From: Allosediminivita pacifica
GTDB taxonomy: Bacteria > Pseudomonadota > Alphaproteobacteria > Rhodobacterales > Rhodobacteraceae
Direction: 5' to 3'
Assembly (NCBI RefSeq): GCF_003054175.1
Contig: NZ_QBKN01000017.1
Location: 45,555 to 109,554, forward strand
Length of the DNA: 64,000 nt
Under the pieces are notes generated by a model that worked only from the letters and a program-made list of their open reading frames with translations, was not told where the DNA came from and searched no databases. The translations under genes were made by a program, and so were the position numbers. Positions 8,124 to 16,290 of this stretch are shown one piece after another. The stretch's first letter is position 1, and the number at the start of each line of letters is the position of its first letter.

Positions 8124-9698
8124 CTATTTTGCGGCTTCCTTGCGCGTCGTTTCATCCCCTTCGGAGGCAGGGGTTTCACCGATCGCAACCTCCTCGGCGT
8201 CATCGACATCGCGGCGTTCGGCGGCGGCTTCGCGCTTCGACGCGGCTTCCATGACCTCGGCCTCGGGAGCGGGGGATTTGACCTCTTCGGCCTCTGGCAC
8301 TGCGGGATTGGACCCGTCCTCGATGGCGCCAACGATCAGGGGCAGCATGTCGGCGCCTGCGGGCAGCACCACCTCAGCTTGCGGCGGGGTGGTCCAGCTC
8401 AGCGTGTCGAAGGCCTCGCAGTTGGAACAGATCGGCGTCCATTCTGCGTGGATGGTCTTGCACTTGTCGCAGACCCACTGCGGGCCACGCGGCGCGGTAA
8501 GCGCTTTGGCGAGCCAGCCGCGGACCACGGCGTCCGACGCGCCCTCGCCCTTTTCGACCGCCGCCATGATGGCCAGCACGCGGGCATCGGGCGCGGTTTC
8601 GGGAAGATCGGCCAGGGCACGGCGTGCCTCGGGGAAATCCTCCGCCGCGAGGCAGAGTTCGGCCTTGAGAAGACGCGTCTCGCGGTGCGACGGGTTGATC
8701 TGCGTGAGCGCGCGGAACCGCTTGAGCCGCTTCTCCGGGGTCTCTTCGGGCTCGATCTCGGCGAAGGCCGCGGCCAGGTCGGGGTGCGGGCGCACCTCCC
8801 AGGCCTTCTTGATCACGCGCATGGCCGGGCGCTTCTTGCCGTCTGCGATCAGGCCGCGCGCGGCCATGGCGGCGGCGGGGATCAGGTCGGGCGAGTTGCG
8901 GTTGGCCTTGATGGCGGCCTCGCGGGCCTCGATCGGGCGGTTCTCGTCAAGGATCTCGCGCGCCTCGGAGAGCGCCAGCACCGCGTCGCGGCGCTTGTAC
9001 ACGTCGCGCGGCAGGTCGCCGTGCTTGAGCTTGGCGTTGAGCGTCTTGCGCGCCCCGACCCAGTCGGCCTTCTGCGCCTGAAGCCGCAGCAGCGTGTCCT
9101 GCACCTCCACGTGCTTGGGCTTGAGCGCGAACGCCCGCTGCGCGAGCTGCAGCGCTGTCTCGGTATCCCCGCGCGAGAGCTTCTGTTTCATGAGGCCGCG
9201 AATGCCCACGAAGCGGGTATCGTCGCGCTGGACGAGCTTCTTGTAGGTTTCCTCGGCCTTGCGGGTGTCGCCCAGCTGTTCGGCCGCCTGCGCGGTGATG
9301 AGATCGGTGATCTCGGGGCGGTGCAGGTAGCGTTCGGCCTTGCTGGCCTTGGCCATGGCAAGGCGGCCCTCGCCGCTGGCGAGCGCCATCATGCCCTCGC
9401 TCAGCGCCTGGTAGCCCTTGCGTTCGCGGTTGCGGTCGAAGTGGCGGCTGAGCGCCGTTTCGTCACCGTTGATGAACTTGAGCGTCGCGATGAGCAGCCC
9501 GGCGAGCTTGAAGAGCACGTAGCCCGCGACGAGCAGCAGCAGCGCGGCCAGCACCGACTGGAGGGGCCCAAGCGTGTATTCCATGCCAGCCACGGTGATC
9601 ATCAGACCCCCGTCGCTTTCCATGAGATAACCGGCGCCAAGGGTCAGCGCCGCGACCAGCGCGACGAAGATGACGATCTTGATGAGGGACCAAAGCAT
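8124..9698 (-). CDS. hemY: HemY-like TPR membrane protein with C-terminal zinc ribbon
   Basis: A 524-residue protein of the proteobacterial HemY (HemY_N plus TPR) family, linked to haem biosynthesis by its neighbours but without an established enzymatic role. This family is unrelated to the protoporphyrinogen oxidase also called HemY. Two N-terminal membrane segments (about residues 4-24 and 46-72) anchor a long alpha-helical TPR-like domain (about 95-400). A CxxC-x10-CxxC cluster (Cys410, 413, 424, 427) looks like a small zinc ribbon. A low-complexity acidic Pro/Glu/Ala tail follows to the C-terminus. The gene lies 13 bp downstream of mic60 in the hemD-mic60-hemY operon found in many alphaproteobacteria. 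Proposed roles in envelope organisation or as an assembly scaffold are inference. Confidence 0.85.
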   Translation of the reverse strand: MLWSLIKIVIFVALVAALTLGAGYLMESDGGLMITVAGMEYTLGPLQSVLAALLLLVAGYVLFKLAGLLIATLKFINGDETALSRHFDRNRERKGYQALSEGMMALASGEGRLAMAKASKAERYLHRPEITDLITAQAAEQLGDTRKAEETYKKLVQRDDTRFVGIRGLMKQKLSRGDTETALQLAQRAFALKPKHVEVQDTLLRLQAQKADWVGARKTLNAKLKHGDLPRDVYKRRDAVLALSEAREILDENRPIEAREAAIKANRNSPDLIPAAAMAARGLIADGKKRPAMRVIKKAWEVRPHPDLAAAFAEIEPEETPEKRLKRFRALTQINPSHRETRLLKAELCLAAEDFPEARRALADLPETAPDARVLAIMAAVEKGEGASDAVVRGWLAKALTAPRGPQWVCDKCKTIHAEWTPICSNCEAFDTLSWTTPPQAEVVLPAGADMLPLIVGAIEDGSNPAVPEAEEVKSPAPEAEVMEAASKREAAAERRDVDDAEEVAIGETPASEGDETTRKEAAK

Positions 9699-9711
9699 GT
9701 ATCGACCCTTG

Positions 9712-11376
9712 TTATTGGTTCAGTTCGTCGGCCAGCGCCGAGGCGGCGGCAAGCGCGTCGCGGCGCGTTTCGGCGCGCGAGATCCAGCCGGACATGACCT
9801 CCGCCGCGGATTCGGGGAGGGCTTCGAGTTCGGTAAGCGCGGTGTCGAGGTTGCCCGCATCGAGCGCGGCCTCGGCCCGCGACAGCACGGCGTCGGCATC
9901 GTCGCCCTGACGCGGGGTGACGGATCGGGCGTTGAAGAGACTCTGCAGGGCGTCTCCGACCCCGGTGTTGCCCTGTTCCGCACGCACCTGCCGCAGCGCG
10001 TCGCGCGCGAGCGGCGGGAAATCGTCCTGCAAGTCACCCAGCGCGGCGACACCGTCGGCAGCAGGCGCGGCGAGGGGTTCGGGGACGCTCACATCGTTTT
10101 CTTCCAGCGCGCCGAGCTGTTCCGCATAGGGGGCGCCCTCCCGAAGATTGGTGGTGAGCTCGGCGAGGATGGCGCGGCTTTCGGCCAGCTGCGCCTGCGC
10201 CTCGGCGTTGGATTCCGAGGCGCGCGCCTCGTCGGCCATGGCGGCGATGCGGCTGCGCTCTTCCTCGAGCGCGGCGTTCAGTTCTTCCTGTTGCTGGCTG
10301 ACCGAGTTGCGCAGCTCTTCGAACTCGCGCTCGTAGGCGGCCATGGCCTCGGGCGAGACCGATTCCTCGACCGGGCGGCGTTCCAGCGCGGTGAGGCGTT
10401 CGTCCAGATCCGCGGTCTGCGACGAGAGATCGGCAAGCGCGTTCTCGAGCGCCGAGGTGTCGATACCACCGACAATGTTGCGGATGTCCTCGACCTGGCC
10501 CGCGATCTCGTCCGAACGCGTGGACTGGCTGTCGAGCCGTCCCTGCATGTCACCGATCAGCGGGTTCGGCGGCGGCGCCATGAGGCCGGGCATGGACATG
10601 GCAACGAAGAATCCCACGGCCGCGGCGGCGACACCGCCGAGCAGCATTGGAAGGAAGCCGCCCTTGCGTTCGACCACGGTGTGCTCGACGACCTCGCGGG
10701 CGCGCTCGCCCCGATCGGACGGACCGTAGGTGGGACGCGGCGGGGTCGTGCCCGAGGCACCGCCCTCGCCGCTGCCGGTCGCAAAGGCCGGGGACTCGTC
10801 CGCGGGGGCAGTATCATCGCCCCCCGAAACGGTGTCCTGCCGGAGAGGTGTGGAGCCGGGTGCACCGCCTTCGCCGCTGCCCGTGGCAAAGGCCGGAGCC
10901 CCACCCCCACCGGTCAATGGATCGGCAGCCGCGGAGCCCGTGGTGTGATCGCCTCCGGCTGCAGGGGCCGCGGTATCCTCGTCCTCGCCGATATGGGCGT
11001 CCGAGGGGTGCCCCTCGGGGGTCAGGTCGCGGCCGGCGTCGAGCGTATTGGAGTTCTCGACCGTCACGGTGTCATCGCCGTTTTCGCCGGAAAGGGTATC
11101 TTCGCCGGTGCTGGTGCTGTCGGGTTCCCCGGGGATCACGTCGGCGCTGGCCTCGGGAACGCTGTCGTCGCCCGGGGTCTCGGTCGCACCGGATTTCGTC
11201 GTGTCGTCACCGATGCCGATGGCGTCGGCCGGGGCGTCATTCTCGGGGGTATCGTCTTCGGCGAAGATGTTCTCCTCACGCGGCACGGGCGTCTCGGTGG
11301 CCTTTTCCGCCTCGGGGCCGGTACCGTTCTGACCGCCGGTGCCGGAGGATGACTTGCTTTTTCTCGACCTGGCCAC
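9712..11376 (-). CDS. Mic60/mitofilin-like inner-membrane protein
   Basis: A 554-residue alphaproteobacterial homologue of mitochondrial Mic60 (COG4223 type). It starts at a GTG (11374-11376) preceded by GGAG. Residues 1-235 form a very acidic, Gly/Ser/Thr-rich disordered region, followed by one transmembrane helix (about 241-262), a long coiled coil (about 285-405) and a helical C-terminal mitofilin-type region (about 450-550). In relatives this protein shapes the inner membrane and contacts the outer-membrane assembly machinery, and its gene often sits in the hem operon as here. A 17-residue segment occurs twice in the N-terminal region (residues 161-177 and 196-212). The call rests on architecture and synteny; primary sequence is poorly conserved in this family. 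Confidence 0.8.
   Translation of the reverse strand: MARSRKSKSSSGTGGQNGTGPEAEKATETPVPREENIFAEDDTPENDAPADAIGIGDDTTKSGATETPGDDSVPEASADVIPGEPDSTSTGEDTLSGENGDDTVTVENSNTLDAGRDLTPEGHPSDAHIGEDEDTAAPAAGGDHTTGSAAADPLTGGGGAPAFATGSGEGGAPGSTPLRQDTVSGGDDTAPADESPAFATGSGEGGASGTTPPRPTYGPSDRGERAREVVEHTVVERKGGFLPMLLGGVAAAAVGFFVAMSMPGLMAPPPNPLIGDMQGRLDSQSTRSDEIAGQVEDIRNIVGGIDTSALENALADLSSQTADLDERLTALERRPVEESVSPEAMAAYEREFEELRNSVSQQQEELNAALEEERSRIAAMADEARASESNAEAQAQLAESRAILAELTTNLREGAPYAEQLGALEENDVSVPEPLAAPAADGVAALGDLQDDFPPLARDALRQVRAEQGNTGVGDALQSLFNARSVTPRQGDDADAVLSRAEAALDAGNLDTALTELEALPESAAEVMSGWISRAETRRDALAAASALADELNQ
10741..10896 (-). repeat. In-frame direct repeat inside the mic60-like gene
   Basis: Two 51-bp copies, at 10846-10896 and 10741-10791, are offset by 105 bp. 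They encode near-identical 17-residue segments beginning PAFATGSGEGGA. The duplication keeps the reading frame and lies in the disordered N-terminal part of the protein, so copy number could vary without harming the fold. Confidence 0.8.
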
Positions 11377-11432
11377 GTATCTCCACCCTTTCCAATCTTC
11401 CCGGCTTTCGCATTCGAAGCCCCGGTTTCGTC

Positions 11433-12170
11433 TTACAGCCCGTCCTGCCCCGTCTCAAGATGACCGGCCCGGACCAGTAAATCCAGCGTGCAGGTCAGCA
11501 TGGCCGGCTGATCCGGTCGTGCCGCGACGGCAACGGCCCGACTATGGAGGGGGGCGAGGGACTTGGCCACAGCTTCGCTCAATGCCGCGACAAGAAGCGG
11601 CGCCCCTGCCCCATTCCGCGCCAGAATGTCCCCGGTGCGGGGCGAGAAGACCGGCGCCACGACCACGCGGTCGCCGGCGAGGGCGGCGCAGCCCTGGGGC
11701 GAAAGCGGGCGTTCCGGCTGGCGATAGATCACGGCCTCGGCGGTCTCCAGCCCGGCATGGGCCAGTCTTTCAACCACTGCGCCGCGTGCATGTTCCCCCC
11801 TCATGTGCAGGATTGGTCCACCGTGATGCGTGCCGGACACACGGGCCACAAGATTTTCGGCGTCGCGGCAGGTCGCGCGGACATCGAAGCCCGCCGCCTT
11901 TGCCGCGCGGGCCGTGGACGGCCCCACGCAATAGGCCGGCCCGCGGGCGCGGCCGCCGAGCGCCGTGAAGGCACCGACGGCACTGGCCGAGGTCAGGATC
12001 ACGGCCGAGACGTCCGATAGATCCGGAAGCGGGCCCTCGGGCACGATCTCGATCAGCGGGCTGATGACAGGATCGAAATCCGCGGCACCGGCCGCCTGCA
12101 ACGCTTCGACAAAGGCGCGCGACGCCGCTTCGGGGCGCGTCATGAGCAGGACGGGGCGCATGGCCGGCAT
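11433..12170 (-). CDS. hemD: Uroporphyrinogen-III synthase
   Basis: A 245-residue enzyme that cyclises hydroxymethylbilane to uroporphyrinogen III in the cytoplasm, the branch compound for haem, sirohaem, cobalamin and bacteriochlorophyll. It opens with [13 protein letters not shown], the usual N-terminal TRP/R motif of HemD, and has alternating alpha/beta segments such as [13 protein letters not shown] (about residues 55-70) and [13 protein letters not shown] typical of the family, whose overall identity is low. The ATG has GGAG upstream. It heads the leftward operon with the mic60-like and hemY-like genes and diverges from tsaD with about 70 bp between the starts. hemC, its usual pathway partner, is not in the window. 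Confidence 0.88.
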   Translation of the reverse strand: MPAMRPVLLMTRPEAASRAFVEALQAAGAADFDPVISPLIEIVPEGPLPDLSDVSAVILTSASAVGAFTALGGRARGPAYCVGPSTARAAKAAGFDVRATCRDAENLVARVSGTHHGGPILHMRGEHARGAVVERLAHAGLETAEAVIYRQPERPLSPQGCAALAGDRVVVAPVFSPRTGDILARNGAGAPLLVAALSEAVAKSLAPLHSRAVAVAARPDQPAMLTCTLDLLVRAGHLETGQDGL

Positions 12171-12241
12171 CGGATCTCCGCCATTGTGAGGGGCCTTGCC
12201 CGGTGGTAGCTGCTGTCGCCATGCACCGCAACGGAGGCGAC

Positions 12242-13324
12242 ATGGACCGCCCGCCCCTCATCCTCGGGCTGGAAAGCAGCTGCGACGACACCGCCGCGGC
12301 GCTGCTGCGCGGGCGCGAGGTGCTGTCTTCCGTCGTGATGGGGCAGGCCGAGCTGCACGCGGCCTTCGGCGGCGTGGTCCCCGAGATCGCCGCCCGCGCC
12401 CATGCCGAAAAGCTCGACCTTGCCGTGGAACGCGCGCTGGAAGACGCCGGCGTGACTCTGCCGCAGGTCGAGGCCGTGGCGGTGACCGCCGGGCCGGGGC
12501 TGATTGGCGGAGTTCTGTCGGGCGTGATGCTGGGCAAGGGGATTGCGGCGGGGCTGGACGTGCCGCTGGTGGGGGTGAACCACCTTGCGGGCCATGCGCT
12601 GACGCCGCGCCTGACTGACGATCTCACCTATCCCTACCTGATGCTGCTGGTCTCGGGCGGGCACTGCCAGTTCCTGATCGTGCGCGGCCCACAGGATTTC
12701 TCGCGCCTCGGCGGGACCATCGACGATGCCCCGGGCGAGGCCTTCGACAAGACCGCGCGCATCCTCGGATTGCCGCAACCCGGCGGACCCTCAGTCGAGG
12801 CCGAGGCCGCGGGCGGCAATGCCCGGCGGTTCGCCCTGCCCCGTCCCCTGCTGGACCGGCCCGGCTGCGACTTGTCTTTCTCGGGCCTCAAGACCGCCAT
12901 GCTGCGCGAGCGCGACAAGCTGGTCGCGGCGCAGGGCGGGCTGCACGCGCAGGACCGCGCGGACCTTTGCGCCGCTTTCCAGGGCGCGGTGCGGCATGTG
13001 CTTGCCGAAAAGACCCGGCGCGCCCTGGCGCTTTATCTTGAGGAAGCCCCCGAGGTGCCTGCCTTTGCCATCGCGGGCGGCGTGGCCGCCAACGGCGCGA
13101 TCCGGAGCGCCATGGAAAGCCTCTGCGCAGAGCACGGAGTGGCCTTTGTCGCCCCGCCGCTGCGCCTTTGCACGGACAACGCCGCGATGATCGCCTACGC
13201 CGGGTCCGAGCTGCTGGCCGCGGGCGAAAGGCACGGCATGGATCTGGCTGCCCGCCCGCGCTGGCCGCTCGATGCCTCTGCCGCGCCGCTGGTCGGATCG
13301 GGGCGCAAGGGCGCCAAGGCCTGA
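12242..13324 (+). CDS. tsaD: tRNA N6-adenosine threonylcarbamoyltransferase
   Basis: A 360-residue TsaD/Gcp/Kae1-family enzyme that transfers the threonylcarbamoyl group to A37 of tRNAs reading ANN codons, working with TsaB and TsaE. The ATG at 12242 is chosen because GGAGG lies just upstream and the protein then begins close to the conserved [12 protein letters not shown] motif; two upstream in-frame starts are less likely. Metal-binding HLAGH, the LLVSGGHCQ loop, the [13 protein letters not shown] segment and the C-terminal [12 protein letters not shown] aspartate region are all present. tsaE lies elsewhere in this window (54985). It probably heads a short operon with the YciI and EVE genes. 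Confidence 0.96.
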   Translation: MDRPPLILGLESSCDDTAAALLRGREVLSSVVMGQAELHAAFGGVVPEIAARAHAEKLDLAVERALEDAGVTLPQVEAVAVTAGPGLIGGVLSGVMLGKGIAAGLDVPLVGVNHLAGHALTPRLTDDLTYPYLMLLVSGGHCQFLIVRGPQDFSRLGGTIDDAPGEAFDKTARILGLPQPGGPSVEAEAAGGNARRFALPRPLLDRPGCDLSFSGLKTAMLRERDKLVAAQGGLHAQDRADLCAAFQGAVRHVLAEKTRRALALYLEEAPEVPAFAIAGGVAANGAIRSAMESLCAEHGVAFVAPPLRLCTDNAAMIAYAGSELLAAGERHGMDLAARPRWPLDASAAPLVGSGRKGAKA

Positions 13325-13387
13325 GACGGGCTGGACGCGGGCGCCCGGCGCGGTAGGGTCCGCGGAACAGCTTTCAGGAGGACAGAC

Positions 13388-13660
13388 ATGCTGGTTGCGC
13401 TCATCGCCAAGGACAAACCCGGGGCCCTGCAGACCCGCAAGGACAACCGCGAGGCCCACCTGGCCTACATCGAGGAAACGGGCGCCGTGTCCCAGGCGGG
13501 GCCGCTGCTCGACGCGGACGAGCAGATGATCGGCTCGCTGGTGGTGCTCGACGTGGCCGACATGGCAGCGGCGCAGGCCTGGGCCGACGGCGACCCTTAT
13601 GCCAAGGCGGGGCTGTTCGAGAGCGTCGAGCTGCTGCCGTGGAAGAAGGTGATCGGATGA
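13388..13660 (+). CDS. YciI-family protein
   Basis: A 90-residue protein of the YciI/YCII fold, a small ferredoxin-like alpha/beta domain related to dehydrochlorinases and muconolactone isomerases. It begins MLVALIAKDKPGAL, includes AHLAYIEE with the conserved histidine, and has a GGPL-like segment (AQAGPLLD-type) followed by DPYAKAGLF, the usual C-terminal family motif. An AGGAGG site lies before the ATG. It starts 63 bp after tsaD and overlaps the EVE gene by 4 bp, so the three genes are probably cotranscribed. The biochemical function is unknown. Confidence 0.85.
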   Translation: MLVALIAKDKPGALQTRKDNREAHLAYIEETGAVSQAGPLLDADEQMIGSLVVLDVADMAAAQAWADGDPYAKAGLFESVELLPWKKVIG

Positions 13661-14076
13661 GATACTGGCTCTTCAAGTCCGAGCCCTCGACCTGGTCCTG
13701 GGAGGACCAAGTGGCCAAGGGCGACGCGGGCGAGGAATGGGACGGTGTCCGCAACTATCAGGCGCGCAACTTCATGCGCGAGATGGCGGTGGGTGATCGC
13801 GGGTTCTTCTACCATTCGCAGAAGGAAAAGGCCGTCGTGGGCATGGTCGAGGTGATCGCCGAGGCGCACCCCGACAGCACGACGGACGACGACCGCTGGG
13901 AATGCGTGGACATCAAGGCCGTGGCGCCTGCGAAGACGCCCGTCACGCTCGAAGACATCAAGCAGGTGCCGGAGCTGTCCGAGATGGCGCTGCTGCGCAA
14001 TTCGCGGCTTTCGGTGCAGCCGGTGAGTGACGCGGAATGGAAGCTGGTCTGCAAGATGGCGGGACTGACGGCCTGA
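13657..14076 (+). CDS. EVE (PUA-like) domain protein
   Basis: A 139-residue single-domain EVE protein. It starts at the ATG at 13657 that overlaps the stop of the YciI gene (ATGA). The N-terminal YWLFKSEPSTWSW signature, DGVRNYQARNFMREM and FYHS motifs are diagnostic. EVE domains belong to the PUA superfamily and are thought to bind modified nucleobases in RNA or DNA. Cotranscription with tsaD is consistent with a link to RNA modification, but the ligand is unknown. A roughly 610-bp gene-free region follows. Confidence 0.92.
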   Translation: MRYWLFKSEPSTWSWEDQVAKGDAGEEWDGVRNYQARNFMREMAVGDRGFFYHSQKEKAVVGMVEVIAEAHPDSTTDDDRWECVDIKAVAPAKTPVTLEDIKQVPELSEMALLRNSRLSVQPVSDAEWKLVCKMAGLTA

Positions 14077-14690
14077 GATCGCGGGCCCTTGCGGCGCTCG
14101 TATCCGAGGCAGATCGCCGGAATTGCAGACGGAGGGCCGGACGATGCCCGGAACCCTCCGCCACACCCCCGCGCGCTCCCAACCCACGGCGCGAGATAAT
14201 GTCGGTTCCGGCCATTCTGGCCTGTCGAATTGTTCTACGCCGCTCGATGCCGGAGAGCAAAGCCCAAGTCCTCGCAAATTGAGACAGTTGCGCGGCATTG
14301 AGGGTCTTGTTGGGGTAGCTTGAGCTCAAACTCTCGTGCCCGGCATGACGCAAGCCCCAGCAGTGTCGTCGGATACGATCTGCCCTTAAGGTCGGCTGCG
14401 CGGACCTAGCTGCCCACCAAGCCCTGCCTCGGCGGGCCCGGAACAAGGTGCTTTAGCCCCGCCGGGCCAGCACCGGACCGTCCCCGCGGTCTGGAGCTTT
14501 GGCAATTGCAAGGCATCGTTTCAGAGGTCATCCGTGCGTGGCGTGCATAAAGCGCCGACCTCAGAGGGCGCAACGCCAAACCACGGTCCGGCGCTGGACC
14601 GGCTTCGGTTGCACGAGCATCAAGGGAGAGATGGGCTCGAAGCGGTCATTGCTCTCCGCGCCCTTGCCTCTACCTGCCCCCCCAACATGC
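14077..14690. other. Gene-free stretch between the EVE gene and ahcY
   Basis: I see no convincing coding region here. Possible frames have atypical composition and no recognisable domains. The part at about 14200-14340 is less GC-rich than the surroundings and contains the palindrome TTGAGCTCAA near 14319. No tRNA, known riboswitch or transposon end could be recognised. It may hold a small RNA or degraded sequence. Confidence 0.35.
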
Positions 14691-14720
14691 AAAAGGCGGG
14701 CCCCGAGGGGACCCGCCTTT
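14691..14720 (-). terminator. Terminator of ahcY
   Basis: Read on the minus strand, this is a GC-rich stem (AAAGGCGGGTCC / GGGCCCGCCTTT-type arms) ending in TTTT, about 50 bases after the ahcY stop. It is a good rho-independent terminator. Confidence 0.85.
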
Positions 14721-14768
14721 CCGTCTCTTGCAGCGGCCGGGCCCAGCGGGGACCGGTCCGCAACCGCT

Positions 14769-16160
14769 TCAGTAGCGGTAGTGTTCCGGCTTGAACGGGC
14801 CGTTGGGGGCCACGCCGATATAGGCGGCCTGCTCGTCCGTCAGCTTGGTAAGCTTGGCGCCCACCTTGTCGAGGTGCAGGGCCGCGACCTTTTCATCGAG
14901 GTGCTTGGGCAGCACGTAGACGTCGTTCTTGTACTGGTCGCCCTTCGTCCAGAGCTCGATCTGCGCGAGCGTCTGGTTGGTGAAGGACGCCGACATCACG
15001 AAGGACGGGTGGCCGGTCGCGTTGCCGAGGTTCAGCAGGCGGCCTTCGGACAGCAGGATGATGCGATTGCCCGAGGGCATCTCGATCATGTCGACCTGGT
15101 CCTTGATGTTGGTCCACTTGTGGTTCTTCAGGTTGGCGACCTGGATCTCGTTGTCGAAGTGGCCGATGTTGCCGAGGATGGCCATGTCCTTCATCTCGCG
15201 CATGTGCTCGATGCGGACGATGTCCTTGTTCCCGGTCGTGGTGATGATGATGTCGGCCGTGGAGATCACGTCCTCCAGCAGAACCACCTCGAAGCCGTCC
15301 ATCGCGGCCTGAAGCGCGCAGATCGGGTCGGCCTCGGTCACCTTCACGCGGGCGCCCGCGCCCTGCAGCGATGCTGCCGAACCCTTGCCCACGTCGCCGT
15401 AGCCGCAGACCACTGCGACCTTGCCGGCCATCATGGTGTCGGTGGCGCGGCGGATGCCGTCGACCAGCGATTCCTTGCAGCCGTACTTGTTGTCGAACTT
15501 CGACTTGGTGACGCTGTCGTTCACGTTGATCGCGGGGAAGGGCAGCTGGCCGGCCTTGGCGAGCTCGTAAAGACGGTGCACGCCGGTGGTCGTCTCTTCG
15601 GAAACGCCCTTGATGAGCTCGCGCTGCTTGGTGAACCAGCCGGGGCTGGAGGCCATGCGCTTCTTGATCTGGGCGAAGAGCGCCTCTTCCTCCTCGGAGG
15701 TGGGCGTCGCGATCAGCTCTTCCTCGCCCGCTTCGACGCGCGCGCCGAGCAGGATGTACATGGTCGCGTCGCCACCATCGTCGAGGATCATGTTCGCGCC
15801 GTCCTCGAAGAGGAAGATGCGGTCACAGTAGTCCCAGTATTCCACCAGCGTCTCGCCCTTGACGGCGAAGACGGGCGTGCCGCCCTCGGCGATCGCGGCG
15901 GCGGCGTGGTCCTGCGTCGAGAAGATGTTGCACGAGGCCCAGCGCACGTCGGCGCCCAGAGCGACGAGCGTTTCGATGAGAACCGCCGTCTGGATCGTCA
16001 TGTGCAGGCTGCCCGCGATCCGCGCTCCCTTCAGGGGCTGCGCAGCTCCGTATTCTTCCCGTAGCGCCATGAGACCCGGCATTTCCGTCTCGGCAATGTC
16101 CAGCTCCTTGCGGCCAAACCCTGCAAGCGAAATATCCCTGACGACATAATCCTCAGCCAT
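14769..16160 (-). CDS. ahcY: Adenosylhomocysteinase
   Basis: A 463-residue S-adenosylhomocysteine hydrolase, which splits SAH to adenosine and homocysteine and keeps methyltransferases active. I use the ATG at 16160 (GGAGGG upstream, protein opening [24 protein letters not shown]) rather than the extension of 19 residues. The NAD-binding glycine motif ([13 protein letters not shown]), the substrate region ([34 protein letters not shown]) and the invariant C-terminal KPEHYRY are present, and the length matches the long bacterial form. In many Rhodobacterales ahcY lies close to the regA locus; here regA is 34 kb away on the same strand. Confidence 0.97.
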   Translation of the reverse strand: MAEDYVVRDISLAGFGRKELDIAETEMPGLMALREEYGAAQPLKGARIAGSLHMTIQTAVLIETLVALGADVRWASCNIFSTQDHAAAAIAEGGTPVFAVKGETLVEYWDYCDRIFLFEDGANMILDDGGDATMYILLGARVEAGEEELIATPTSEEEEALFAQIKKRMASSPGWFTKQRELIKGVSEETTTGVHRLYELAKAGQLPFPAINVNDSVTKSKFDNKYGCKESLVDGIRRATDTMMAGKVAVVCGYGDVGKGSAASLQGAGARVKVTEADPICALQAAMDGFEVVLLEDVISTADIIITTTGNKDIVRIEHMREMKDMAILGNIGHFDNEIQVANLKNHKWTNIKDQVDMIEMPSGNRIILLSEGRLLNLGNATGHPSFVMSASFTNQTLAQIELWTKGDQYKNDVYVLPKHLDEKVAALHLDKVGAKLTKLTDEQAAYIGVAPNGPFKPEHYRY

Positions 16161-16183
16161 GAAAACCCTCCGGCTTCTGTTAA

Positions 16184-16214
16184 AGTTGGCACGGACGTAG
16201 CACCACGACCAACT
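16184..16214 (-). promoter_or_regulatory. Inverted repeat in the ahcY leader
   Basis: A 6-bp inverted repeat (AGTTGG ... CCAACT, 19-nt loop) lies 24 bases upstream of the ahcY start, ahead of the GGAGGG ribosome-binding site. It could form a leader hairpin. I compared it from memory with the SAH, SAM-II and SAM/SAH riboswitches and could not match it, so only an inverted repeat is claimed. Confidence 0.35.
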
Positions 16215-16290
16215 CACGGCAACGTAGATGCCCGAGGGGGATGAACAGAGCCTTAGCTCAGACCGTTAATGGCGAAATATGTGGCACCGC

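Noticed and set aside
16184..16214. SAM-II or SAH riboswitch upstream of ahcY
   Set aside because: A CGTGGTG segment and a downstream TTAAC run recall SAM-II, but the pseudoknot pairs and conserved core could not be drawn. No claim beyond an inverted repeat.
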